Shown one piece after another: positions 36,631 to 47,388 of a DNA stretch of 64,000 bases. Origin of the DNA: Saxidomus purpurata (taxonomy: Eukaryota; Mollusca; Bivalvia; Venerida; Veneridae). The position numbers and the translations under genes were made by a program. The notes under the pieces were generated by a model. That model made no database searches. It was not told the origin of the DNA and saw only the letters and a list, made by a program, of their open reading frames with translations. How positions within the stretch are numbered: position 1 is the stretch's first letter; each line of letters begins with the position of its first letter. The stretch lies in the NCBI GenBank assembly GCA_022818135.1, contig JAFMSR010000010.1:28335291-28399290 (forward strand), read 5' to 3'.

Positions 36631-37734
36631 CTTTCATGTACTACCGGCTTTTACGAACAATTTGGTTAAAAATTAGCTTGTTGTACTTTTGTTGCCACCC
36701 CTTTCCCCCAAAGCCACACATTAACGCCTTACTATAAACTCATAAAAGATAAAGAGTTTTTTTGTGAAAAGTGAGCATTCTTCTTTATTTCATTACATGT
36801 ACTTTGATTTGCAAACAGCGCTGAAATTAGGCTAATGTGATTACTGGACCCAGTCGTTCAAACTTTTATCGACGATTAACTTAACAGTCGGTTAACTCTA
36901 AGGGTTTTATTTCTACAGTTTGCACCTCTTCTTGACACAATTTTACATTCAACAGAGTGATGACTAAAAACTCGTGTTGCCCACCAAGAACTTTTTTCTT
37001 TCAATCAAAAGTTAATCGACGGTTTGTTTAAAGCCGCTTAAAGTTTCGAACGTCCAGATCCTGAATGTCAGAGCGGTCTTCCATTTTTTTAAAGTGTTGA
37101 CTTCAGAACATGTCAATGATTATTTTAAATCTGATTGCTTTCTACAGGATCCGGTCAGAGAGATTAAGAAAATCAACAAGTTCTTAGGTACAGAACGAAA
37201 CGATGCTCTCATCTCTGGGATTGCTGAAGCCTGCGAGTTTGAAAAGCTGAAAAGTGCAGATTCCAATATCAAAGTGCAAGATGATCTAGCCGACGACGAA
37301 TTTTCCCCAATATATAGAAAAGGTAAATCGCTTAGTGATTACCAAATGTCCTTTGTTTTTCTATAGAACCTTCGAAAGCAGTTAAATCAACAAGCATTTT
37401 TATACAATTTTTTGTAGTTGTTTCGAACGGTGCCGGCGATTAAAAGGTTTTAACTTACATTATGCAAAGATAGATGTGTGTATTCCACATCTGAAATTTA
37501 AATCACGTTAATTTATTGCATATATGCTTCGTTCGCCTATTAACCTCAGGGATGATCCATGCTCGAAATACAGGTATACTCCTGGGAAAGAAAAATAACG
37601 CCTGCGGTAATAATTTCTTCTTTTTTTTTACTTGGTTTATAAGGTCTGAACCGTGTGGCCCTGCGGGGGCGATTACTACCGATCCTATAAGAATCTTTTA
37701 CTGGTTACACGTGCAGATGGGAATATCTTGGTGA

Positions 37735-37792
37735 GGGTAACTGTTTTTGGCGGTATCGACACTCTGCCGTGTTACCGCCAAAACAGTTACCC
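37735..37792. repeat. 20-bp-stem hairpin in SULT-B intron 5
   Basis: Left arm 37735-37755 (gggtaactg...ggcggta) pairs with right arm 37773-37792 (taccgcca...cagttaccc), with one bulged T and a 17-nt loop. The right-arm phrase recurs at about 30490, so this is part of a dispersed element. Confidence 0.65.
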
Positions 37793-40056
37793 GAGAGCCG
37801 GATATTATTATCTGCAGGTGCAGCCAGTGATATATTATTTTTCTTGCATACCATTTTCTACTAAAAGTAGCAAAATAAATTAAGTTAATGACTTATATTT
37901 ACGCGCTATTTCATTGTAGTAATGTACGAATTTACACATTCATTCATAAAAGCAGTGCGTTCTGACGTAATTAAGTCGGCTTACACCTGGGGATGTAAGA
38001 TGAGATTTTCCAGCACTGGTAAAAACTGCAGATATCCCGATCTGGTGATATCCCGATCTGGTGTACAAAAATGCATTTCTCCCACGATGCATGCTGTCAG
38101 ATTTACTGTTTTAAAAGAATTGCTTTGGTAGGATGTGCCACCCTCTTAACTTCCAAAGGATTTTAATTGTGCGTGCCAAATGAAGGATAGAGCCGCGGCA
38201 AATTCTGCCTAGATAGCTTTCACATTGAAAGAGTGAATAGAGGTGAACAAGGTCTTTTTTGTTATAGTATGTTGTTTTTGTTTTTTACTAATGTTAAACA
38301 CTATTTTTGGTATATAAGATCGTAGATCTAAATTATCTGCTGACAATGCGTGTTAAATTAGCTTAATAGTTTGTATGGGTATATAATTAGTTATTTATTA
38401 GTATTTGGGTACCGGTAATTGTGGCTCTTTCTCCGATTTATAAATGACTAGTTTGATAATGGATGGCTAACTTGGCGTCTCTTCTAAATTCACAAACATT
38501 TTTGTAATTGTATTAGCAACCTATCTAAGATATCTTTTAATTTCAGGTCAAGTTGGAGACTGGAAAAATCATTTCACAGTCGCACAAAATGAAAAGCTTG
38601 ACAAATGGCTCGAAGAAAATTTAGTGGACACAGACCTAAAATTCAGATATAGTCTGTGAATACCTGATCAAACACCAGGGCATTACTTTTTGACCTACTC
38701 AAAAGTATCATAAAATGAACATTCATAGAAAAGGAAGAACAATTATACAGACATGATATTAAAACCGACAATAGATAAATCAACTTTTAGTATATGCAAT
38801 TCACGTACTACATGTATGTGTTTAAAATCGCAAGAGCACAATTATACATAGCTCTTACTTTACCAAGAAAAATGTCTTTCTTTGTTTGTACTAAGACAAT
38901 CCTTACTTTGCTTTTTAAATCGATAAGTACATGCTCGAAATATAGCGCAGTATTTCTAATGATGTAGCAAACAGTAAGAAGGCTTTCTCTGTGTGTTTAG
39001 ATTGTTTATAGACACGGCCGTATTGTTCCGACCGACCCTAGGATTTCTCATATGGTGAACTTGCCATGGCCCTAGTATGACTCCCATGCATACTGGTATC
39101 AACAAAATTTGAACATTTTGGGGAGTTTTATTTGACCTGACTGCAATACCCGGTCAATTTTGTCCAAATATAAGTATTGTTTAGCAAAATTGCGTAAAAT
39201 GCTAGTAGCCAAAAGAAAAGTGTGCGAGCTTGCAGACCAGACACGTGTTGCTATTGTACATTGGCTCTTGAACCATTTTGTCTGGTGTCTTCTTAGTTTA
39301 CTTGTAAAAAGACGGCCGAGTGATAAATGAATATTATGAAAATATACCAGTTGAAAAGTGCTTTCTGGCAACTCCTTTTCATGAAGAAAAACGACTTAAA
39401 CACGAAAGAAAAGGCAAATGTCAGCATTGTTTTAGAGTGAACATCATTATCTTATCAGTTTACTTGTCCATTCTTTTTCCTTGTAAAACTGCATCACGTG
39501 CACAGAAAACATGCTAATAACACCATCAGGATGGTATTCTGACATCGCGCAGTGATATTTCATTCTGTGGTCAATGTCTTAACCGCATCCTTAAATGTGG
39601 GTTTTTAGTCTAGTAAATGCACGATATGAACATCTAAAGTTGTATGCTTTATTGAAACGCTCGATATGTGAAGGATATGAGAAGGATATGTGAATAAAAT
39701 GAATGAATATGATTTCATATTCACAATATGATCATATAATAAGATCGCCTTACGTAATGATAATTAAGCGTTTTCGCCATAAATCATTATCACAAGTCTT
39801 GAAACCTTTGCTTCTGGTTAGTCTTGAATAATATCCCACAATGGCAGAATAATTAGCAAGAAGCAACTTTAAATGGTGGTATATGGTGGTTAACTAGTGA
39901 AAAATTCGCGCTGAAACTTATCTAAAGTAATTGTGGCCATTTCTCTGATTGGTAAATGACTGGTTGGATAATAGATTGCTAACTTGGCGTGTCTTCTAAA
40001 TGTACAAACTTTTTGGTTTGTATTTGCAACATATCTAAGATAGCCTTTAATTTCAG

Positions 40057-40106
40057 GTCAAGTTCGAGACTGGAAAAATTATTTCACAGTCGCACAAAAT
40101 GAAACA
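40057..40106 (+). pseudogene. Truncated last exon of a sulfotransferase
   Basis: A tttcag acceptor is followed by gtcaagttcgagactggaaa, matching the start of SULT exon 6 (QV.DWKNYFTVAQNE). It diverges after about 50 bp. Upstream DNA also matches SULT intron 5, so this is a duplicated scrap. It changes the conserved GDW to RDW (gttcgagac). Confidence 0.8.
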
Positions 40107-40751
40107 CAAGTCTTGAAAACCTTGCTTCTTGTCAGCCTTGAAAAGTATCACGTTATGGCAGAATAATTAGCAAGTAACAACCAAACATGGTGGTATGGTA
40201 GTTAACAAGTGAACATTTCGCGCATCATCAACAGAAAGATTCTCTTAAATACGGAAACGAATATACATGCATGCAACTTTTTGCTAGTTGCTAATTTCTT
40301 ATTATTCTGTCATTGTGCGATATATTATCTTTTCATGAAGCAATTTTTTTAGACTCGTGACAATAAAGCCTCAATAAAACGCCTAAATATATTTACTTTG
40401 CGCAATTTTACCATGAAGCGTCAATATGATGCATATTCAGTAATATTATTTAGTAATATTATTTGCATGTTTATTTCAAATATCGAGCGTCACAGAAAAG
40501 CACCAGTCTTCAGCTGTTGTACAGAATGCAAACTTCAGGATGCTGTTCTGACATCGAACAATGCTTTCTCAGACGTCAATGTCTGAACATTATTGCGTAA
40601 TGTCTTAACAGATTCCCGACATGTGCTTTTTTACCGTCGTAAATGCACAATATTAACGCCTGAAGTTTGATGTGTTTCTGAAATGCTAGATATAGTCAAA
40701 TATACATGCGAATAAAATTACTGAATATGCACAATATTTACGTCTTATGAT

Positions 40752-41096
40752 TTAAAGGTCCACTACTAAGCGAAAATGAAGTGACAGTTATTTCAATGGC
40801 AAGTACATTACCTTATGCAAGACACTAAATACTGAATACTGTCAGGTTAAAATTTACAGAAAGTGTTTGGAACACGAAGAAAAGTATGTGTATTATGTTG
40901 AAATCTCAGTGATTCGACAAAATGACTACCCAGGTCTTTTTAACTTTCTTCATAATGCATAGAAAAATAATTGTACATGTACTGTGGTTTATTTAGAATT
41001 TCTACATACCAACTTTCATTTTTTATTAAAAATAACTTATTTCTGTGTTTTTAAAGTATATTTGAATTTTCGCTTTCCTTAGTATTGGACCTTTAA
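40752..41096. mobile_element. MITE with TTAA ends
   Basis: The left end ttaaaggtccactactaag and right end cttagtattggacctttaa are inverted repeats, each finishing in TTAA. Length is about 345 bp with no ORF. TTAA is the piggyBac target duplication, so a piggyBac-type MITE is plausible (inference). A lone matching end (ttaaaggtccaatactaag) lies at 47667. Confidence 0.7.
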
Positions 41097-41796
41097 TAAC
41101 ATCGTCCATATGTAAAAATATTAAACTTTTCGCCAGGAATAATTGTCACAAGTCTTGAACACATTGTTTCATGGCAGAATAGTATCGCACCATAACAGAA
41201 TAAGTCACAACTAGCAAATGGTGGCGTATATGCGTTTCCGTGATCCGTGCTGACATGATGCTATAAACAGACATCTGTAAGTATAAGAGATATTTCTTAC
41301 AGTAAGGAGATATCTTTTTTGACACAAGGATATCTCTCAGCGTAAAAGAGATATCTCTATCAAAACAAACTACATGTATGTCTTTTTGAAATTACGGAGA
41401 TACCTGTCTCTTTTGACATAAATAGTAAAACGGCTTGTGATACAAACTGGTTATTCAGTCAACAGATAAAATATATGGAAAACCAGGTCGAGATGCATTT
41501 ACTTTAAAAGATTTTAGAACGTACAACTGATATGAAATGTTTGTTTATTATTTAAGAAAGAATTGAAATAAAGTGATACGACATACCAGGGGGTATTAAA
41601 TAGAACATTATTTGGTGTTTTATAAAGATATGAAGTACCAAGTCCGTATCCAGTTAGAATTATCAGTCAAATTTAAGTTAGATCTACTCTATATTTAGTA
41701 TCAGTTGGTAAACAGATATAACGACATTCAGACATTCGAGAAACTGGAGAACGAGAAAGGATTTGGAAAAAGCAACTAGGGTTGTATGCCTACGTC

Positions 41797-43204
41797 ATGT
41801 ATAGAATATCAATAGAATAACCCGATGGGAATAAGTCGGAACTTATTCATGCAGATGGCATTACGTACACGTAAGTTGTCAGATTATGTACATACAAGTT
41901 TCATTATTTTCTTTATACATGTACATTGTGCTTCTTAAAGTGCTATTTTCTAAGAATAAATAACTGTTACAAACAATGATGTATACACATGACTTCAGTA
42001 CCATAATAAATAATATTTTGCTTTTCAAAAACGAAAGTAGGTTTTCCAGTTATCAAATATCTTTTTCAGAAGTACCCCAGAAAGAGGCTGTAAATAGGTT
42101 GTACATGAATATGCATGCCTTTTATAATTATAGTTTAAAAAACCTTACTTCCAATGATGTGCAACGTATATCTCTGACTGTTATCAACATGCAGAAAAGC
42201 GAAAGTATGACAAAAAGACCACCCAGGTCAATCTAAAGAAGTAGTAAAAAACATTCACTCATTTTTCTGCAGAGGTATTTCAAACACTCGAAATATGGCT
42301 ATTGTAAAGTTTTAGAAGCCAGTTTCAAACTGTATTTCCCTGTTACAATTCCAGAAAATTCAATTTGGCCTTAGTAATGAAACTAAGCATTCGTACGAGG
42401 AATATAAACACTTCTTTTCAGTTAAAAAATCCTCTCTAAAAATAGACAAATAAGCAGGTTAAACGTACTGGCTAAATCAGAATCAGAAAGGGTGTTCGAA
42501 ATACGTTGCAACATATCCGAAAAGTGGTAACGCCTAAACTTATTTGTAATACATTGCAACATATCCGGAAAGTGGTAACGTTTAAGCTTGCCTTCTAGGG
42601 AGATTATAATGGTCAACATGTATCCAATAATGTTGTGTTGTTGACTCTCGTATTCATGTTATAGTACGAAAACATGTCCGATAAACATTCCTGTACATTC
42701 TTAAGGTGTGTGGGGATACCATTTCCTCATCAGTATGTTTGTAACTTTTTATACTAAAGGTACTCATTGGGTATGGGAGATCCTAGTGATGTTAACACGG
42801 GGAAATGCAGAATATGAAACAAAAACAAAGGAAGCTGCTTTTCTAGACTTTAGACCACCTGACGTGGTGAAAGACCTTCCATCACCGCGAGTATTGAACT
42901 GCCATTAAGTAGTTTCTTGAAACCGGTGCCTGTTTATTAGCTTATTCCATATTGCCACTCTCTCTTCCGAGGTAAATCTATCTGACGTGAGTCTTGAGTG
43001 CGATAATGAGTAAGTTGTAAGAACTTGTTTCGCAATCGAGATTAAAAAGATTAGTATAAATTATAGGACAAACAACTGGTTTTAATTTCAGGTCAAGTTG
43101 GAGACTGGAAAAATTATTTTACAGTCGCACAAAATGAGATGCTTGACAAATGGCTCGAAGAAAATTTAGTGGACACAGACCTTAAATTCAGATATAGACT
43201 GTGA
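41797..43204 (+). pseudogene. Sulfotransferase pseudogene SULT-C
   Basis: Surviving pieces: exon 1 41797-41870 with an in-frame TAA at 41818-41820 (SULT-E has TTA there); no exon 2; a 5' half of exon 3, 42760-42906; and a full last exon 43092-43204. Exon 3 breaks after LNCH and is joined to the tail of a tRNA-derived SINE (about 42930-43065) that in SULT-E lies in intron 5. One deletion therefore removed the rest of exon 3 plus exons 4 and 5. Two splice-junction repeat units remain at 42500-42590. Non-functional. Confidence 0.92.
42930..43065 (+). mobile_element. 3' tail of a tRNA-derived SINE
   Basis: It matches the tail of the SINE at 51768-52090 (shared 'taagaacttgtttcgcaatc' followed by gagattaaa). 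The tRNA-like head is missing because of the SULT-C deletion. Confidence 0.75.
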
Positions 43205-44101
43205 ATACCTGATGAAACATGACGAATCCTTGATCAAGACATTCATATTTCTATGGAACATATTCAATCACGTAAATATTTACATAAAATGTGCATTCAT
43301 AGAAAAGGAAGTACATACAAATATCATCTTAAAACCGACAGAGGGATAAAGCAACCTCCAGTTAACGCAATTCTGTGCTTGTTGTAATCTTTATAGGTTA
43401 GAGAAACCTTTCTACCACTACGCAAAGAAGTCTTAATCTGAATAGTTGACATTGTTGTCAGAATGAGAGATCATTGCACAATGTCAGAACAGCAGCACTG
43501 AAGTGCGCGTTATTACACCACGAACGATATTTAGGCCTGAAGACTGGAATTTTCTGCGACATAAACATGCGAATAATATTCACTGAATAATGCACAATAT
43601 TCACGCTTTATGATTCAATAATATTACCCAATGTAAAGATATTAAAACATTTTAATATTAGACTCACAGAAATTCTGTCTAAGAAGGAAAACGCTTTTTG
43701 TTAAAATTCAACTTCAAGTCGAAGGGGATATTTAATAATAAATACTGATGCTTATAAACGTAATGGTATTATCAAGAAACAAATATATAGGCATGTGTTA
43801 AAGACACCTTTTACGCTCATTAAAACACGTTCACCTTTTTGTATTCACTTGATTTACATGGCCTACTGGTTTGTCTCCCAGCTAGTTGTGTTTTCCGGCT
43901 TTCCACCGTTTAAGTCAAGGTCGAGCGATGCTCCGATTGTGTCGTATAATATAGATCAACACTGTTCACACATCATAGGAATAACTCTGTTTAGACTTCA
44001 ACTTAGAGTTCCAACAAGTGTATCAGTGACTTTCGAAAAATAGGAAAACATGAGAGCATGATACCATTTCATCAGTATGTTTATAACATTTTATACTAAA
44101 A

Positions 44102-45912
44102 GTACTCACTGGACATGGGAGATCCTAGTGATGTTAACATGGGGAAATGCAGAATATGGAACAAAAACAAAGGAAGCTGCTTTTCTAGACTTTAAACCAG
44201 CTGACGTGGTGAAAGATCTTCCGTCACCGCGGGTTCTGAACTGCCATTACCCGTGCAAGTTGTCACCGACTGGAATTTTCCAGAAACAAATAAAGATTGT
44301 CCATGTGCTGAGGAATACAAAGGATGTATTCGTTTCATTTTATCGCCACAATAAGAACTGCTACAACTACTTTCCAGGAATATCTACCAAGAATGACTGG
44401 GGAACTCGGTCTGTGTAAGTAAAATGGAAACATAACGAACTGATAACGTTACCCTGAGAAAGTTAGCATCATTGAATAATTTCCGGTGCTGAAGAAGCGG
44501 TTGCTAGTAGACAATGTCTCGCCCTATCTGATCACATTTTCCATTCCAAAATCGGGTAGACTAAACTAAAGAGAGCATGTGTGTGTGTATGTGTGCACGC
44601 CTGTATGAGTGCGAGCGTTGTTGCTCTCAAATAAGGCATACGTTTGTTATACCGTACGCCTCGCGCCGAGCTACAATTTTGTCCATCTTAATTTTTTTTT
44701 TTTCAAATATGTAAGATACGAGTGTAACGTAACTTGTTCTGACCAGCGAATTTTTACGTAGTGACTATTCGTGATGGTTTTTTTCTTCACATTCACATCA
44801 TTTTTATCCGTGGTATCAATACCTAAAGGAATGGGAGAGATTTTCAAAGCAGCATCCAAAGCAAATACTAAATCTTTACTATGTTTGAAAGAGGTAAGAA
44901 TGGGTTGTATTCTGCAGTTGGTTTTTGTTGTTGTTTTGCTCTCTCTTTCTTTTTAAGAAAATGTTTCTTTCAAGTATGTCAGTGCTAACGTCATAGGGTG
45001 TCCGTGATGGATATTTAATGTAATATCATAAGTCTAACAGCGGAGTGACAATCAGCTGAAAAGTGGCTTATCTTATCTGGAACTGTCGGCATAAGCTGCC
45101 AACGCTAGGTGTGGACCTGTCAGTGTTGTAATTCAATTCTATGTACATTATGAACTGAATAAAATTAATTCAATAACTTGACATTATGTTAATAAATGAA
45201 ACAGTCACATCCGGCCATAACTTTTCATTGAATGTGTAGTTTCATGTACTACAGGCTTTCGCGAACAAATTGGTTAATACTATAGCTTGTTGTACTTGTG
45301 TTGCCACCCCTTCCCCCCAAAACCACATTTTGTCGCCCTATTATAAAGTCATAAAAGACAAGTGTTTTTTCTATGAAAAGTGAGCACTCTTCGTTATTTT
45401 ATTACTTTTATTTGCAAAAAGCGCTGAAATTAGGCGAATGTGATTACTGGACCAAGTCGGTCCAAACTTTTATCGACGATTAACCAAACAGTCGGTTAAA
45501 CTTTAAGGGTTTTATTTCTACAGTTGGAACCTTTTCTTTAATTAATTTGACATTCAACAGAGTGATGACTAAATACTCGTGTTGTCCACCAAGAATTTGT
45601 TCTTACAATCAGAAGTTAATCAACGGTTGTTTAAAAGCCGCTTAAAGTTTCGAACGTCCAGATCCCAAATGTCAGAGCGGTCTTCCATTTTCTTTAATTG
45701 TTGACTTTAGAACATGTATTATTTGAAATCTGACTGCTTTATACAGGATCTGGTCAATCAACACGTTTTTAGGTACATCAAGAAACGATGCTCTAATCTT
45801 TGAGATGCTGAAGCCTGCGAGTTTGAAAAGCTGAAAAGTGCAGATTCTAATATCAAAGTGCACGATGATCTAGCAAAAGATGACGGCAAATTTTCCGCAA
45901 TATACAGAAAAG
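44102..45912 (+). pseudogene. Sulfotransferase pseudogene SULT-D
   Basis: Exon 3 at 44102-44414 follows a destroyed acceptor (AA instead of AG at 44100-44101) and has a 14-bp deletion near 44360. Exon 4 at 44797-44893 also has a lost acceptor (AC instead of AG at 44795-44796) and lacks 4 nt. Exon 5 at 45747-45912 has lost about 12-18 nt near its start and has further changes. Exons 1, 2 and 6 were not found. Flanking intron sequence (43650-44090 and 44420-46230) closely follows SULT-B introns, so SULT-D is a decayed duplicate of a SULT-B-like gene. Confidence 0.92.
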
Positions 45913-46232
45913 GTTATAATTGCTAAAGTGATTACCAAAATTTCCGTTTGTTTTTCTATTGAACCTTTGAAAGCAGTTAAATCAACAAGCATTTATATAT
46001 GTAGTTGTTTCGAACGGTTCCGGCGAGTCAGGAGTGTCGTTTTGCGGCGTAGATGATTCATGCTCGTCTTGGGCAAGAAAAATAACGCCGTATGTAAATG
46101 GGTAGCGTTTTTCTGTTTATAAGGTCTGAACCTTGTAATTCTACGGGGGCGACTTATGCCGACCATATCATTTCTCCCACGATGCTTGTTGTTAAATTTA
46201 CTGTCTTAAAGAATTTTTTGGTAGGAGGTGCA

Positions 46233-46975
46233 ATTCTGAAAAGTAGAAATGAGAAAGATATGTGCTAGATGGATTCCCCTTCTGTTGACAGATGAACAGA
46301 AAAAGGCACGCGTGCAATGCGCGAAAATGTTGCTTAAGCAGTTTCCAAATTACAATGCACGGTCTTTGGCAAATGTCGGCACTGGTGACGAGATATGGGT
46401 TCACTTTTTTGAGCCCAAACGAAAGGTTCAGAACAAAATATGGGCAACAAAGTCTGGCAAAAGACCATGCATTGCAAAGCGGACCATGAGTGTCAAGAAG
46501 GTAATGTATGCCATATTCTTCACAATCAGGGTCCTACCATTCAGGTTGCTGTACCTAAAGGCAAATATGTAAATGCGAAGTTTGACATGACTAAGTTCTT
46601 CGAAAACTGAAGAAATATTTCAAAAATCAAAGACCTGCAACTGGTTTGGCCAATGTCAGATTGCTACGTAACAATGCGTCATCGCACAAGGCGTCTATTG
46701 TACAAGACTTTCTGAAGCAGGAAAAGGTTGTTGTGCTCCCTCACCCTCCGTATTCGCCTGACCTTGCCCCGTGTGACTTCTTTTTGTTCCCAAGGCTCAA
46801 AAAATACTTTTCTGGTCGAAAATTTGTCCAGCGCAAACACCTCGGTTCTGCAATATTCCACTGTCTTCATAGTATACCTAGAAAAGACTATGAAAATGCC
46901 TTCAAGGATTGGATAAGAAGACTGAAACCTTGCATATCTGTTGGAAAAGAATACTTCGAGGGGACAAAATAAAAT
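46233..46975 (+). pseudogene. mariner-family transposase remnant
   Basis: The Tc1/mariner transposase C-terminal half is recognisable. ARWIPLLLTDEQKKARV (family WVPHxL region) is at about 46270; GDEIWVHFFEP holds the first catalytic Asp; LLRNNASSH stands where the second Asp is expected (Asp replaced by Asn); YSPDLAPCDFFLFPRLK holds the third. Two frameshifts lie between about 46520 and 46620. The N-terminal DNA-binding part is absent. It interrupts sequence collinear with SULT-B intron 5 (compare about 38130), so it inserted in the SULT-D copy. It cannot be active. Confidence 0.93.
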
Positions 46976-47388
46976 TTTCATTGAAATATATCAAGGATAC
47001 ATTTTTATGTGCCTAGATGCATTCGTATTTAAACATTCCTCGTACAAATTTGTTATTCAGTCACCAGATAAAGATATAGAAAACAAGGTCGAGATGCATT
47101 TACTTAAAACGATTTCAGAACGTACAACTGATATGAAATGAGTGTTTATCATTTAAGAAAGAATTGAAAGTTTTAAAGTGATACGACATACCAGAGGGTA
47201 TTAAATAAAACATTATTAGGTATTTATAAAGATATGAAGTACCAAGTCCGTATCCAGTTATCAGTAGAGATATTTACACGGTCCAAATTTAAGTTAGATC
47301 TACTCTATATTTAGTATCAGTTGGTAAATAAATATAACGACATTCAGACATTCGAGAAACTTGAGAACGAGAGTTGTATGCCTACGTC

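Larger units (their letters stand above)
30989..38659 (+). pseudogene. Cytosolic sulfotransferase SULT-B, one-base frameshift
   Basis: Six exons: 30989-31062 (ATG, MFRITIELPDGTKSELIHAD), 33861-33973, 35336-35661, 36055-36155, 37148-37322, 38547-38659. Motifs: [73 protein letters not shown]. Exon 3 is 326 nt against 327 in SULT-A and SULT-E: at about 35500 the reading 'ttatcacgactgg' lacks one C present in the paralogues ('ttgtcaccgactgg'). This shifts the frame just after the catalytic-His segment and soon gives a stop. All splice sites and remaining frames are intact, so this is either a very young pseudogene, a segregating null allele or a sequencing error. Intron 1 holds the TIR element at 31391-33280, intron 2 a degenerate splice-junction array, intron 4 a MITE. 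Confidence 0.8.
38660..41796. other. Intergenic, SULT-B to SULT-C, with duplicated fragments
   Basis: No intact gene. 39937-40106 repeats the end of SULT intron 5 plus the first ~50 bp of the last exon. A TTAA-ended MITE lies at 40752-41096. Near 39000-39090 is a repeat related to 61930-62000. Confidence 0.5.

Noticed and set aside
46249..46972. Active mariner transposase
   Set aside because: Two frameshifts, missing N-terminal domain and an Asn at the second catalytic Asp position.
46679..46981. 100-codon minus-strand open frame
   Set aside because: It is the antisense shadow of the mariner transposase remnant.
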